DNA of 64,000 nt, taken from Bacteroidota bacterium (lineage in GTDB: Bacteria > Bacteroidota > Bacteroidia > Chitinophagales > Chitinophagaceae). The translations under genes and the position numbers were made by a program. The notes beneath the pieces are model-generated. The model was not told where the DNA came from. It did no database searches and saw only the letters and a program-made list of their open reading frames with translations. Location: contig JAFDXK010000001.1 of the NCBI GenBank assembly GCA_018267965.1, forward strand, positions 310,001 through 374,000, read 5' to 3'. Numbering within the stretch: position 1 is the first letter of the stretch; every line of letters begins with the position of its first letter. Shown piece after piece: positions 25,010-33,170 of this stretch.

Positions 25010-25221
25010 CACAGCAAGACTTATCTATTCTCGACAGCCACCTAAAAGGTATCAACCTTCGCCTGATATGGGCACTTGTCATTTGTACTGCGGTTAGCGT
25101 TTCTACTGTTTTAAGTGTCTACTATGGTTTTAAAACAGATATCGCTATTCAAAAAACTGAAATAAAACTCTTAGAGGCAAGAATTGACCGATTAGAAAAT
25201 ACACTAAACAACTATCCATGA
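25006..25221 (+). CDS. Small membrane protein with coiled-coil tail, lysis cassette
   Basis: 71 residues. One membrane helix (about 15-38, LRLIWALVICTAVSVSTVLSVYY) followed by a charged helix with heptad-like spacing (IQKTEIKLLEARIDRLENTL). Overlaps both neighbours by 4 bp. Such short helix-plus-coiled-coil proteins occur as XhlA-type or accessory holins next to spanins. Holin, antiholin or pinholin cannot be separated from sequence alone. Confidence 0.45.
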   Translation: MTQQDLSILDSHLKGINLRLIWALVICTAVSVSTVLSVYYGFKTDIAIQKTEIKLLEARIDRLENTLNNYP

Positions 25222-25703
25222 AAACTATTATACCTAATGCCCTTATTGCCGTATCGTTTTGTGCTATGATTGCAGGCTGTTATACCGAAAATATCGCCGA
25301 AAGAAAGATTGAAAAAGCACATTCGCATTACCCTGCAATAGTAGCCAAATATTGTGCAGAAACATATCCTGTGATTGATGCCAGAACAGACAGCATTGCC
25401 TACTTGCCCGGTGAGTCCGAGATTGTATCAGATACTTTCTATGCTCATGATACTTTCAATCAATTATCTGTAAAGTACATTAACCGCTATGAGCGGAAAG
25501 TAGATACGCTATATAAGTTGCGCACTACGCAAATGGTTAACAGGGCTAATGAGAAATATTTAGCAGATATCAATCAGAAAAATGTTATTGCGCTAGCAAA
25601 AGCTCAAAAGGTAAATAATATTCTTATTTGGGTAGCTGTAATACTGGGTATATATACTATCTGCAGATGGATTTTAAGGGTTTGGGGCATCAGGCTGCCT
25701 TAA
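25218..25703 (+). CDS. Probable unimolecular spanin
   Basis: 161 residues. N-terminal lipoprotein signal with lipobox MIAGC (Cys21) would anchor it in the outer membrane; a C-terminal membrane helix (about 135-153, ILIWVAVILGIYTICRWIL) would anchor it in the inner membrane; between them lies a mostly helical, Lys/Glu-rich periplasmic linker. This double anchoring is the defining plan of unimolecular spanins such as T1 gp11 (131 residues), which fuse the two membranes at the last step of lysis. It overlaps the previous gene by 4 bp and closes the lysis cassette. No endolysin gene was seen next to it. Confidence 0.6.
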   Translation: MKTIIPNALIAVSFCAMIAGCYTENIAERKIEKAHSHYPAIVAKYCAETYPVIDARTDSIAYLPGESEIVSDTFYAHDTFNQLSVKYINRYERKVDTLYKLRTTQMVNRANEKYLADINQKNVIALAKAQKVNNILIWVAVILGIYTICRWILRVWGIRLP

Positions 25704-25791
25704 TCCATTTCGCTGCCATTTTCTTCCGTTTGCCTGATTGTGGTTTTTATTTATAAGCGTATTGTCGTCATTTTGCCTAAAATTTGATGCA

Positions 25792-27090
25792 ATGCGCTTT
25801 TTTATTGCACTTTTATCAATATCTCTTTTGTCGTTACAGGGTTATTCACAGGTAAGAATGAATAACCTGGGGGAGTTACTGCAATATGCAGATACTCATG
25901 CACCTTCAGCTCTTCAGACTAAAATACAGCCCAAAACTTCTAGGCAGGATATGAATGCTGTAGCATCTGCATTATATCCTAAGATCAATGCATTTGCTAC
26001 AGGTGATTATTATCCTATTATAGCTACACAGGTTATACCTGCCGAAGTATTGGGCGGACCTAAGGGCACTTATCTTAAAGCACAGTTTGGCTTACCTTAT
26101 GTATTTACTGCTGGTGGCGAGTTGACAATGCCGGTAATCAATCTTGAAAAATGGACGCAATTATCAAAGGCAAAAGTTGCTTACCACCAATCGCAATATT
26201 CATCTAAAGCGGCCCTAGAAAACATACATATTCAGTTGATACAATCCTACTATCAGACATTGGTCACAAAGCAGGTCTTGCTGTTAAATGATGAGAACGT
26301 AGAGACTACCACCGAGCTTTCCCGCATTATGCAGGAGCGTAATAAAAATGGTGTAGTGAATCCGGCTGATTATAACCGTAGCAGAAACCTGGAGCTAGAC
26401 GCGCAGTCGGCAGGTTATGGATATCAGAAACAATTACAACAATCGATGAACGGGTTAAATGCTACACTGAACCTTAAAGACGATTCACTTCAGCTGACAG
26501 AGGATATTGCAGCATTTACATGGCCATCATTGAATAGTATGGGCGATGCTACCATACGTGCTGCATGGAAAGAGGCTGATTATAAATTGAGGATAGCTGA
26601 GTTATCATTGAGCGAAAGCAGAAATGCAGGATTGCCTCGCATGTCGCTAACTGCACGGTATATGTATAATATGCAGAGTAAGTTTGAAACCTCTAATGGT
26701 AATGTGGACTTCAATAATGCTAACGTGGGTGCACGAATCGATTTTCCTATTTTTCAGGGTAATTTCTACCGCAGCTCATGGCGCAAGAATAGATTGTTGT
26801 TAGATGCTGCCAAATTGGAGCAGGAGCGTACACAAGCCACACTTACGCAACAACAAAAAGACTGGTTTGCATCGTATACTGCTGCGTACAACAAACACAC
26901 TGTATTGGAGCAAAAAGTAAAAAACGCATCAGATAACCTTCGCATTGCTAAACTTAATATCAAAGAAGGCCTGATGGAGTTTGATGAATTCAACAACATA
27001 TTTATGGAATACAACCGCGCAAGAATGGAGCAGATTCAAAACCTTGCAGACGGTATATTATATTATCTGTTAAGCACACAAAATTTTTAA
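25792..27090 (+). CDS. TolC-family outer membrane efflux protein
   Basis: About 432 residues from ATG 25792 (MRFFIALLSI); an upstream in-frame start at 25738 adds residues that precede the obvious signal peptide and is rejected. After the signal peptide (cut near YSQ) the body has the two similar halves of long helices expected for the family, for example NIHIQLIQSYYQTLVTKQVLLLNDENVE and a second half LRIAKLNIKEGLMEFDEFNNIF. It forms the outer-membrane channel of a tripartite efflux pump with the next three genes, 2 bp to overlapping apart. It begins 89 bp after the phage block. Confidence 0.85.
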   Translation: MRFFIALLSISLLSLQGYSQVRMNNLGELLQYADTHAPSALQTKIQPKTSRQDMNAVASALYPKINAFATGDYYPIIATQVIPAEVLGGPKGTYLKAQFGLPYVFTAGGELTMPVINLEKWTQLSKAKVAYHQSQYSSKAALENIHIQLIQSYYQTLVTKQVLLLNDENVETTTELSRIMQERNKNGVVNPADYNRSRNLELDAQSAGYGYQKQLQQSMNGLNATLNLKDDSLQLTEDIAAFTWPSLNSMGDATIRAAWKEADYKLRIAELSLSESRNAGLPRMSLTARYMYNMQSKFETSNGNVDFNNANVGARIDFPIFQGNFYRSSWRKNRLLLDAAKLEQERTQATLTQQQKDWFASYTAAYNKHTVLEQKVKNASDNLRIAKLNIKEGLMEFDEFNNIFMEYNRARMEQIQNLADGILYYLLSTQNF

Positions 27091-27092
27091 TA

Positions 27093-28184
27093 ATGAAACA
27101 ACAGCTTTCATGGTTGTTACTGGCTGCAACAATAGTGGGTTGCGGTAAGAAAGAAAAAGAAGCAAAGCCCGAAATGAAATTGCTGACTTCAGCGGTTTAT
27201 GCTTCCGGTACCTTATTGCCTGAACAAGAGTATAAAGTGGTGAGCCAGGTAGATGGTTATTTGGTTGATGCGCTTGTAAAAGAAGGCGACACTATACACA
27301 AAGGACAATTGCTCTTTACGCTGAGCAGCGAAGTGCGTAATGCACAGGAACAGGGTACTGAAGCTTTGGTTCAAAAGACGTTGCCTACAGTTACAGACAA
27401 TTCGCCTATGCTTAGCGATTTAAAGGGACGTATTGAAGTGGCACGTATCAAACAACAACAGGATAGCCTGAATTACATGCGTTATAAAAACCTGTTCGAT
27501 CAGAATGCGATATCAAAAAGCAATTATGAAAGAGTATATCTGCAATATCAAAGCTCGTTGAAAGAATACAGCAGTTTGAGAGAACAATATCGTCAACAAA
27601 AACTGGCAGGTGATATTCAATTACAACAAGCTAAAAACCAATGGGCAGTTGCGGCTGCACAAACCGATGTAGGTAAACTGAAAAGTTTTGTAAATGGGGT
27701 AGTGTATGAAGTCTATAAAAAGACAGGTGACCTGGTAAATCCTAACCAACCGGTGGCATTGATTGGTGCAGGTAAGATGTACGCTAAGTTGTTAGTAGAC
27801 GAAGATGATTTGGATAAAGTATCTGATGGTCAGCAGGTGCTGATAACTATGGATGCATTCCCGGATAAAGTATTCAAAGCACACATTAGCAAAGTATACC
27901 CGTTGCTGAATAAAGTAGAACAGTCATTTCGCGTAGATGCTGAACTGGATGAACCCATACCTGTTTCAATGTATGGTTTGAACCTGGAGGCTAACGTGGT
28001 AGTGTCTGAAAAGAAAAATGTTTTAGCTATTCCCCGTGCAGCTTTATTGAAAGGTGATAGTGTGATGGTGAAAGAGAACGGCGAGAAAAAGAAAATAAAG
28101 ATTGTAAAAGGTGTAGAAGACGACAACTGGATAGAAGTACGTTCAGGTGTAACAGAATCATCTGTATTAATTATTCAAAAATGA
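27093..28184 (+). CDS. Membrane-fusion (MacA-like) efflux lipoprotein
   Basis: 363 residues. Signal with lipobox IVGC (Cys17). A biotinyl-lipoyl half-domain (VVSQVDGYLVDALVKEGDTIHKGQLLF, about 48-75), a helical hairpin (100-190, IEVARIKQQQDSLNYMRYK...), the second lipoyl half, and a beta-barrel region (ALIGAGKMYAKLLVDEDDLDKV...) follow in the order normal for RND/MacA adaptors. It bridges the ABC permease to TolC. Stop overlaps the permease start. Confidence 0.88.
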   Translation: MKQQLSWLLLAATIVGCGKKEKEAKPEMKLLTSAVYASGTLLPEQEYKVVSQVDGYLVDALVKEGDTIHKGQLLFTLSSEVRNAQEQGTEALVQKTLPTVTDNSPMLSDLKGRIEVARIKQQQDSLNYMRYKNLFDQNAISKSNYERVYLQYQSSLKEYSSLREQYRQQKLAGDIQLQQAKNQWAVAAAQTDVGKLKSFVNGVVYEVYKKTGDLVNPNQPVALIGAGKMYAKLLVDEDDLDKVSDGQQVLITMDAFPDKVFKAHISKVYPLLNKVEQSFRVDAELDEPIPVSMYGLNLEANVVVSEKKNVLAIPRAALLKGDSVMVKENGEKKKIKIVKGVEDDNWIEVRSGVTESSVLIIQK

Positions 28185-29443
28185 ACTGGAAACTAGCATT
28201 TAGTATAGCATCTACGCACCTGCTGACTAAAAAGCGGCAGAGCATCATCGCCATGCTTGGGGTAACCTTTGGTATATCCATGTTCATTATTATGATCAGT
28301 TTCATGACGGGTGTGAACGATTTTCTGGAAGATATGGCTATGGATAATACACCACATATCCGTATCTACAAGCCCATTGAGCTGAAGGATAAAAAGATAA
28401 TAGCTGATGGTAAAACACAGGACGATAAGAACTGGTTTGTGTTAGAGCATCAACGTCCCAAGAAAGAGCTGACCAAAATCAAGAACGGGCTCATAATAGC
28501 ACAGCAGATTGCCGATATGCCCGAAGTAGTAGGCGTAGCACCACAGGTGGGCACGCAAGTGTTTTTCAATAACGGCCCCACACAAATACCGGGTACGTTA
28601 TCGGGTATAGATATAGATATGCAGAAAAAACTCTTTCAGCTGGATGAGAAAATGGATGAAGGTGCGTTAGAAGATTTATTGAAAGGTTCGGATGTCATAG
28701 TCGTAGGCAAGGGCTTGGCCAAAAAGATGAATGTGAAAGTGGGAGACCGTGTGAGTGTAACTACACCTGAAGGTAATAACGTGAATGTGCGTATTGCGGG
28801 TATCTTCTCTTTTGGTATTGCTGCTTGGGATGAGTCTAAAAGCTATGCAACCATTGCCACAGTGCAAAAGATAATGGGTGTTGACCCCTCATACATCACT
28901 GAGCTGCACATGAAGATAAAGGATAAGACACAGGCCAAAGCATTTAAGGATAAGTTGGCGCAACGTTACCCTGATATCTACATGGAAGATTGGGAAACTG
29001 CTAATGCATCTATACTGGCAGGTACAGTGATACGCAATGTGATGACTATTGTAGTATGCGTTACGCTTCTTATTGTTGCAGGCTTCGGTATATATAATAT
29101 CATGAACATGAACATCATCAACAAAATGAAAGATATTGCTATACTCAAGGCTACTGGTTTTCAGGGCAATGATATCACAGGTATTTTCCTGTTGCAGTCA
29201 TTGATGATTGGTATCGGCGGCGGTATTGTAGGGTTGCTGATAGGTTGGTTTGTAAGTTTCTTACTGTCCCGCACACCATTCCCTGCAGGCGAGGTAGTGC
29301 GCATGAGCACCTTCCCCGTGAATTTTAAATTATTTCATTACATGGCAGGTTTATTTTTTGGTTTCCTTACCACGTTGTTTGCGGGTTATTTTCCGTCTAA
29401 GCGTGCAGCTAAAGTAGACCCTGTTCAAATCATAAGAGGCTGA
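28181..29443 (+). CDS. MacB-like ABC transporter permease
   Basis: 420 residues with the MacB/FtsX plan: one N-terminal membrane helix (about 18-42), a large periplasmic domain (about 45-280), then three membrane helices (about 285-310, 330-355, 375-400) and the ending YFPSKRAAKVDPVQIIRG characteristic of the family. It lacks the fused ATPase of MacB; that is encoded by the next gene. MacB-type pumps move substrates from the periplasm or inner membrane outward rather than from the cytoplasm. Overlaps upstream gene by 4 bp and meets the ATPase gene by one base. Confidence 0.88.
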   Translation: MNWKLAFSIASTHLLTKKRQSIIAMLGVTFGISMFIIMISFMTGVNDFLEDMAMDNTPHIRIYKPIELKDKKIIADGKTQDDKNWFVLEHQRPKKELTKIKNGLIIAQQIADMPEVVGVAPQVGTQVFFNNGPTQIPGTLSGIDIDMQKKLFQLDEKMDEGALEDLLKGSDVIVVGKGLAKKMNVKVGDRVSVTTPEGNNVNVRIAGIFSFGIAAWDESKSYATIATVQKIMGVDPSYITELHMKIKDKTQAKAFKDKLAQRYPDIYMEDWETANASILAGTVIRNVMTIVVCVTLLIVAGFGIYNIMNMNIINKMKDIAILKATGFQGNDITGIFLLQSLMIGIGGGIVGLLIGWFVSFLLSRTPFPAGEVVRMSTFPVNFKLFHYMAGLFFGFLTTLFAGYFPSKRAAKVDPVQIIRG

Positions 29444-30132
29444 TGTTAAAAGCGACGAACATAGTAAAGTATTTCATGGAGCCTGAAAAATTTCAGGTGC
29501 TGAAGGGCGTGAGCTTTGATGTGAACCAGGGCGAATTTTTATCCATCATAGGTAAGAGCGGTTGCGGAAAGAGTACCTTATTATACATACTCTCTACTAT
29601 GGATACCGATTATGAGGGTACGATGGAGATAAAAGGACAGAAGGTTACCGGATTAAAACAGAATGAACTGGCGGCATTTCGAAATGAAAATTTGGGATTT
29701 GTATTCCAGTTTCACTACCTGTTGCCTGAGTTTACAGCTATACAAAACGTAATGATGCCGGCCCTGAAGTTGGCTAAATACAGCAAAGAAGAAGTTGAAC
29801 ACCGTGCTATAGAAAAACTGAAGCTGGTAGGTATGGAAGATTATGCCATGAAGCATGCCAATAAACTATCAGGCGGGCAACAACAGCGGGTAGCTATTGC
29901 ACGGGCATTGATAAATGACCCAGCCATCATCATGGGTGATGAACCTACCGGTAATTTGGACAAAGCCAATTCGCAACGTGTGTTCGAGATATTCAAACAA
30001 CTGGCTACAGATAATAAACAAACCATCATCACAGTAACGCACGACCCTGATTTTGCCAATGGCAGCGACCGCATCATTGAAATGGAAGACGGAAAGATAA
30101 TAGGAACACATTACCCCAACGGTAAAGGATAA
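29443..30132 (+). CDS. ABC transporter ATP-binding protein (LolD/MacB type)
   Basis: 229 residues, complete. Walker A GKSGCGKST (37-45), Q-loop near FQFHYLLPEFTA, signature LSGGQQQR (about 143-150), Walker B IIMGDEPTGNLD, and the switch histidine in VTHDPDF. The short, single-domain form matches LolD/FtsE/MacB-type ATPases, which energise FtsX-like permeases such as the one encoded directly before it. Confidence 0.93.
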   Translation: MLKATNIVKYFMEPEKFQVLKGVSFDVNQGEFLSIIGKSGCGKSTLLYILSTMDTDYEGTMEIKGQKVTGLKQNELAAFRNENLGFVFQFHYLLPEFTAIQNVMMPALKLAKYSKEEVEHRAIEKLKLVGMEDYAMKHANKLSGGQQQRVAIARALINDPAIIMGDEPTGNLDKANSQRVFEIFKQLATDNKQTIITVTHDPDFANGSDRIIEMEDGKIIGTHYPNGKG

Positions 30133-30144
30133 GATTTGTATTTT

Positions 30145-31224
30145 GTGACAGAACAAAAGCAACATATTACATTGTCTACCCGCGAACAAAAGCGCATCAA
30201 CTTTGTACAGTACAGGCTTACGCCATACTTCGTAATATTGTTGTTCACGTTCGCCATGTCTATCGTACGTGGTTATTTAATACCTGAGTGGGGTATTGGC
30301 AGGCACATACTTGCCTTTGTAATGCAAACAGTGGGCATGACTTGTGTATGGCAGTTGGTAAAGGCCATCAGTAAAAGACTTGATAAATACATGCCTTTTG
30401 AGCATGGCCCGGTTAAGCGAATTGTTGTGCAATTGCTTATTTGTATTCTCATTCTGGGGCCTGTTGTTATCATCGGTATATACTATGGCAAGCCATATAT
30501 GCCTGTTTATGTAAACAAACAATTTTTAACCATTGCTGCGGTTCTGTTTGTTATACTCATTTCTTTATTCAATTTTAGTTTCTACGCAGGCTATTTCTTT
30601 AAAAACTGGCAAGAGTCGGTAATGGAAAAGGCTAGCCTTGAGGTAGAAGCTGCCGAATTGCAGAAAGAAAAATCTACCATGCAGTATCACCAGTTGCGCA
30701 ACCAGGTGAACCCGCATTACCTGTTCAATACCCTTACATCGCTGGACGGATTGATACATACCAACCCCGACCTGGCCAGTGAGTTTGTACGCCACATGGC
30801 TAAGGTGTATCGTTATGTGTTGCGTCATACCGAGAACGAAGTGGTGAATCTTGATGAAGAACTGGAATTTATACAACACTATATACAGTTGTTGCAGATA
30901 CGCTACGCGAAAGGTATTAACATCGAGATGAAAATATCTCCTGCAGCTAAAGACAAAGGTATAGTGATGGTGACGTTACAGATGCTGATAGATAATGCCA
31001 TTAAGCACAATATTGTGCAGGAAAATGAGCCGCTGCATATTACTATTAAAGACGAGGATGATTATATCGTAATACACAACAATAAACAACTGCGCAAGCA
31101 AATAGAAAGCAGCAACGGGCAGGGGCTGATACAGCTAAAAGAGCTGTATGGCTACCTGACAGATAAACCGATGGTGATTGAAGAAACACCGGATAATTAC
31201 ACGATTAAGTTGCCCTTATTGTAA
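30145..31224 (+). CDS. LytS-type sensor histidine kinase of the efflux operon
   Basis: About 359 residues from GTG 30145; a TTG at 30136 would add three residues. Four hydrophobic segments (about 30-48, 58-75, 97-115, 130-155) are followed by a coiled helix and the His_kinase domain with LRNQVNPHYLFNTL, where the histidine of NPHYLFN is the phosphorylation site. The ATP-binding part is short (IDNAIKHN N-box, GLIQLKELYG) as in this family. It follows the ATPase gene by 12 bp and precedes its LytTR regulator. It probably senses pump substrate or envelope state. Confidence 0.88.
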   Translation: MTEQKQHITLSTREQKRINFVQYRLTPYFVILLFTFAMSIVRGYLIPEWGIGRHILAFVMQTVGMTCVWQLVKAISKRLDKYMPFEHGPVKRIVVQLLICILILGPVVIIGIYYGKPYMPVYVNKQFLTIAAVLFVILISLFNFSFYAGYFFKNWQESVMEKASLEVEAAELQKEKSTMQYHQLRNQVNPHYLFNTLTSLDGLIHTNPDLASEFVRHMAKVYRYVLRHTENEVVNLDEELEFIQHYIQLLQIRYAKGINIEMKISPAAKDKGIVMVTLQMLIDNAIKHNIVQENEPLHITIKDEDDYIVIHNNKQLRKQIESSNGQGLIQLKELYGYLTDKPMVIEETPDNYTIKLPLL

Positions 31225-31233
31225 TTTTAGGAT

Positions 31234-31995
31234 ATGAAGATATTGGTGTTAGAAGACGAACGTTTGGTGGCCGAAAGCCTGATGAAGCTGGTAAAGCAAC
31301 TGGAACCAGATGCCATTATAGAAGGGCCAGTGGCAAGTGTGAAAGAAGCGAAACAGAGCCTCTCGCAATCGGTACCTGATTTAATTATATCTGATATACA
31401 ACTGGCAGATGGTATAGCCTTGGATGTGTTTGCCGAAACCAGGGTAAAATGCCCCATTATTTTTACTACGGCATATAACGAATATGCGATACGTGCATTT
31501 AAGGTAAACAGTATCGATTACCTGCTGAAGCCTATAGATAAAGCAGAATTGAAAGCTGCTTTTGATAAATACCATTCGCTGAAGGCGGATGCAGGCAGTG
31601 AGCTGTATATGCAGCAACTGAATGAATTGCTTGCCAACTACAGCAGCAATAAAAAATATAAAGAACGCTTCACCGCTCACCTGGGGCGCAACATAGTGCT
31701 GATGCACACCGATGATATTGCCTGCTTCAGCAAGGAAGAAGTGATATACCTGCAACACAAAGAAGGCAAGAAGTTCATCACCGATTTCCGTTCGTTGGAT
31801 GAAATAGAAGAATTGCTGGACCCTGGTATTTTCTTCCGTGCTAACAGGCAGTACATCATAGCCATGCCATATATAGATAGTATGCGCAGCGATGAAACGG
31901 GCAAGATAATCGTAAAGATGAAACTCAGCCCTGCTCCCGAAATTATCGTCAGCAAAGAAAAAGCTGCACAGTTTAGGAAATGGGTGGAGGGGTAA
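31234..31995 (+). CDS. LytTR response regulator of the efflux operon
   Basis: 253 residues. Receiver domain 1-120 with acidic pair ED(E) at 7-9, phosphorylated Asp54 in IISDIQLADG, Thr in TTAYNEYA and Lys in YLLKPID. LytTR DNA-binding domain about 145-250 (VLMHTDDIACFSKEEVIYLQH, FFRANRQYIIAMPYIDSM). It binds direct repeats in promoters of its targets. Placement directly behind the kinase and the four pump genes implies autoregulation and control of the pump. Confidence 0.9.
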   Translation: MKILVLEDERLVAESLMKLVKQLEPDAIIEGPVASVKEAKQSLSQSVPDLIISDIQLADGIALDVFAETRVKCPIIFTTAYNEYAIRAFKVNSIDYLLKPIDKAELKAAFDKYHSLKADAGSELYMQQLNELLANYSSNKKYKERFTAHLGRNIVLMHTDDIACFSKEEVIYLQHKEGKKFITDFRSLDEIEELLDPGIFFRANRQYIIAMPYIDSMRSDETGKIIVKMKLSPAPEIIVSKEKAAQFRKWVEG

Positions 31996-32000
31996 TAAAA

Positions 32001-32019
32001 TGCCCCGCAATGCAGGGCT
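32001..32019 (-). terminator. Terminator of the LamG gene at 32041
   Basis: On the minus strand GCCCTGCATTGCGGGGC folds into a 7-bp stem with an ATT loop and is followed by ATTTTATTA. The core is nearly the same as the hairpin at 33143-33163 behind the neighbouring paralogue. Confidence 0.6.
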
Positions 32020-32040
32020 TGAAATGTACTTGATATCTTG

Positions 32041-33051
32041 TTAGTGCTTTACAATCAGCTTAAGTGTTTTAGACTCTCCATTTGTCATCAGATGTACAAA
32101 ATAAAGGCCAGTGTTTAATTCTGTAATATCAATACCATGTTTTAATATTCCATTTGCAGGCATAATATCTTGTCTGTAAACATACTGCCCGATACTGTTT
32201 GTTATGGTTAATTGAACTGTATTGGTTGTGTTCAACTTACCTTCAATAGTTATATGGTTATTAGCAGGATTAGGGTACATGTGCACATCAATAGGTTCAG
32301 GTACAGTGTTGTTTACCGATAAAGAATATGTTACTATTTCAGAATCTGCAAGTACTCTGTTGTATATTCTTAAATCGTCCATTAGCCCTTCGAACCAGTA
32401 TGAGTAGCCTATAGTGAGCTGAAAATTAGCGCCTATATTCAAGCCGTCAGTATTAGAGTCAAGAGGGCCTGTGCCCACATAGGTAGATTTTTTTATACCA
32501 TTTACATAAAAGCACATGGTGTCATCTTCGTAAGTCATAACAGCAGTATACCAATTGTTCAACTGTATTGTTGGCGTATATTGAAATTGTGTTGAGCTAC
32601 CATAATATGTTCCTGCCCAACCACCAAATACATTTTTAGTAGTATCTCTTGCGTAACAGTCATCGCCATCAAAAGCGTTATCAAAAAAATGCAATGCATA
32701 GCTTGGGGTATGAGTTTGTACTCCCCGGCATACGATCATATTAGTTTGACAAAGACTATCGTAAAAATGTGTTGCTTTGATCTTGGCACAAATAGAAAAT
32801 TTAGTCAGGTTTAAATCCGGTTTATAAGCTACTTCAACATAACTGTTGTGTCCATTAAATGAAGCAGCAGAGTTGGGTAAGCCATTCATTCCGGTGTCAT
32901 ATGTAATGTTATAAGGAATGCTGATGTGTGCATTGCCACTGCTATCAGCAGCATTTCCGGTAAAAGGCCACCATGCTACCAGACCCGAACTTAATTGTGC
33001 ATTTGATACAAAAGGAGAAAAAATCAGAATAAGGATGTATAAGTTTTTCAT
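32041..33051 (-). CDS. LamG-domain T9SS-secreted protein
   Basis: 336 residues from MKNLYILILIF at 33051 (an in-frame start 102 bp upstream has no signal character). Signal peptide ends SNAQ. LamG/concanavalin-like fold residues about 20-245, with 'GLVAWWPFTGNAADSSGN', SYVEVAYKPDLN, YSYWFEGLMDDLRIYNRVL motifs that are shared with four other genes here. Type A T9SS sorting domain at the end (VHMYPNPANNHITIEG, GQYVYRQDI, LNTGLYFVHLMTNGESKTLKLIVKH). Such proteins bind polysaccharide or surface glycans; the specificity is unknown. First of a cluster of five. Confidence 0.85.
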   Translation of the reverse strand: MKNLYILILIFSPFVSNAQLSSGLVAWWPFTGNAADSSGNAHISIPYNITYDTGMNGLPNSAASFNGHNSYVEVAYKPDLNLTKFSICAKIKATHFYDSLCQTNMIVCRGVQTHTPSYALHFFDNAFDGDDCYARDTTKNVFGGWAGTYYGSSTQFQYTPTIQLNNWYTAVMTYEDDTMCFYVNGIKKSTYVGTGPLDSNTDGLNIGANFQLTIGYSYWFEGLMDDLRIYNRVLADSEIVTYSLSVNNTVPEPIDVHMYPNPANNHITIEGKLNTTNTVQLTITNSIGQYVYRQDIMPANGILKHGIDITELNTGLYFVHLMTNGESKTLKLIVKH

Positions 33052-33142
33052 AAAAAAATTTAGGGTAAATAAAGTTAAGATATTTTTCTCTGATAAATAT
33101 ATTAATAGCAGAGGTGAAACTGGCAAATTGCTGTCAATAAAA

Positions 33143-33163
33143 AAGCCCTGCATTGCAGGGCTT
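33143..33163 (-). terminator. Terminator of the 811-residue LamG gene
   Basis: AAGCCCTGCA (33143-33152) is an exact inverted repeat of TGCAGGGCTT (33154-33163). On the minus strand the hairpin sits just after the stop codon of the gene ending at 33171 and is followed by TTTTTATTG. Confidence 0.8.
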
Positions 33164-33170
33164 GTAGTTT

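Larger units (their letters stand above)
17209..25703 (+). mobile_element. Phage-derived block B (scaffold, capsid, neck, fibre, lysis)
   Basis: Thirteen same-strand genes, mostly overlapping or only a few bases apart, starting with a promoter and ending just before the TolC operon. Contents run from scaffold and capsid to fibre and lysis functions. No integrase, repressor or terminase and no att-like direct repeat was seen at either edge. Joined to block A, the portal-scaffold-capsid order typical of tailed phages is restored. Confidence 0.8.
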
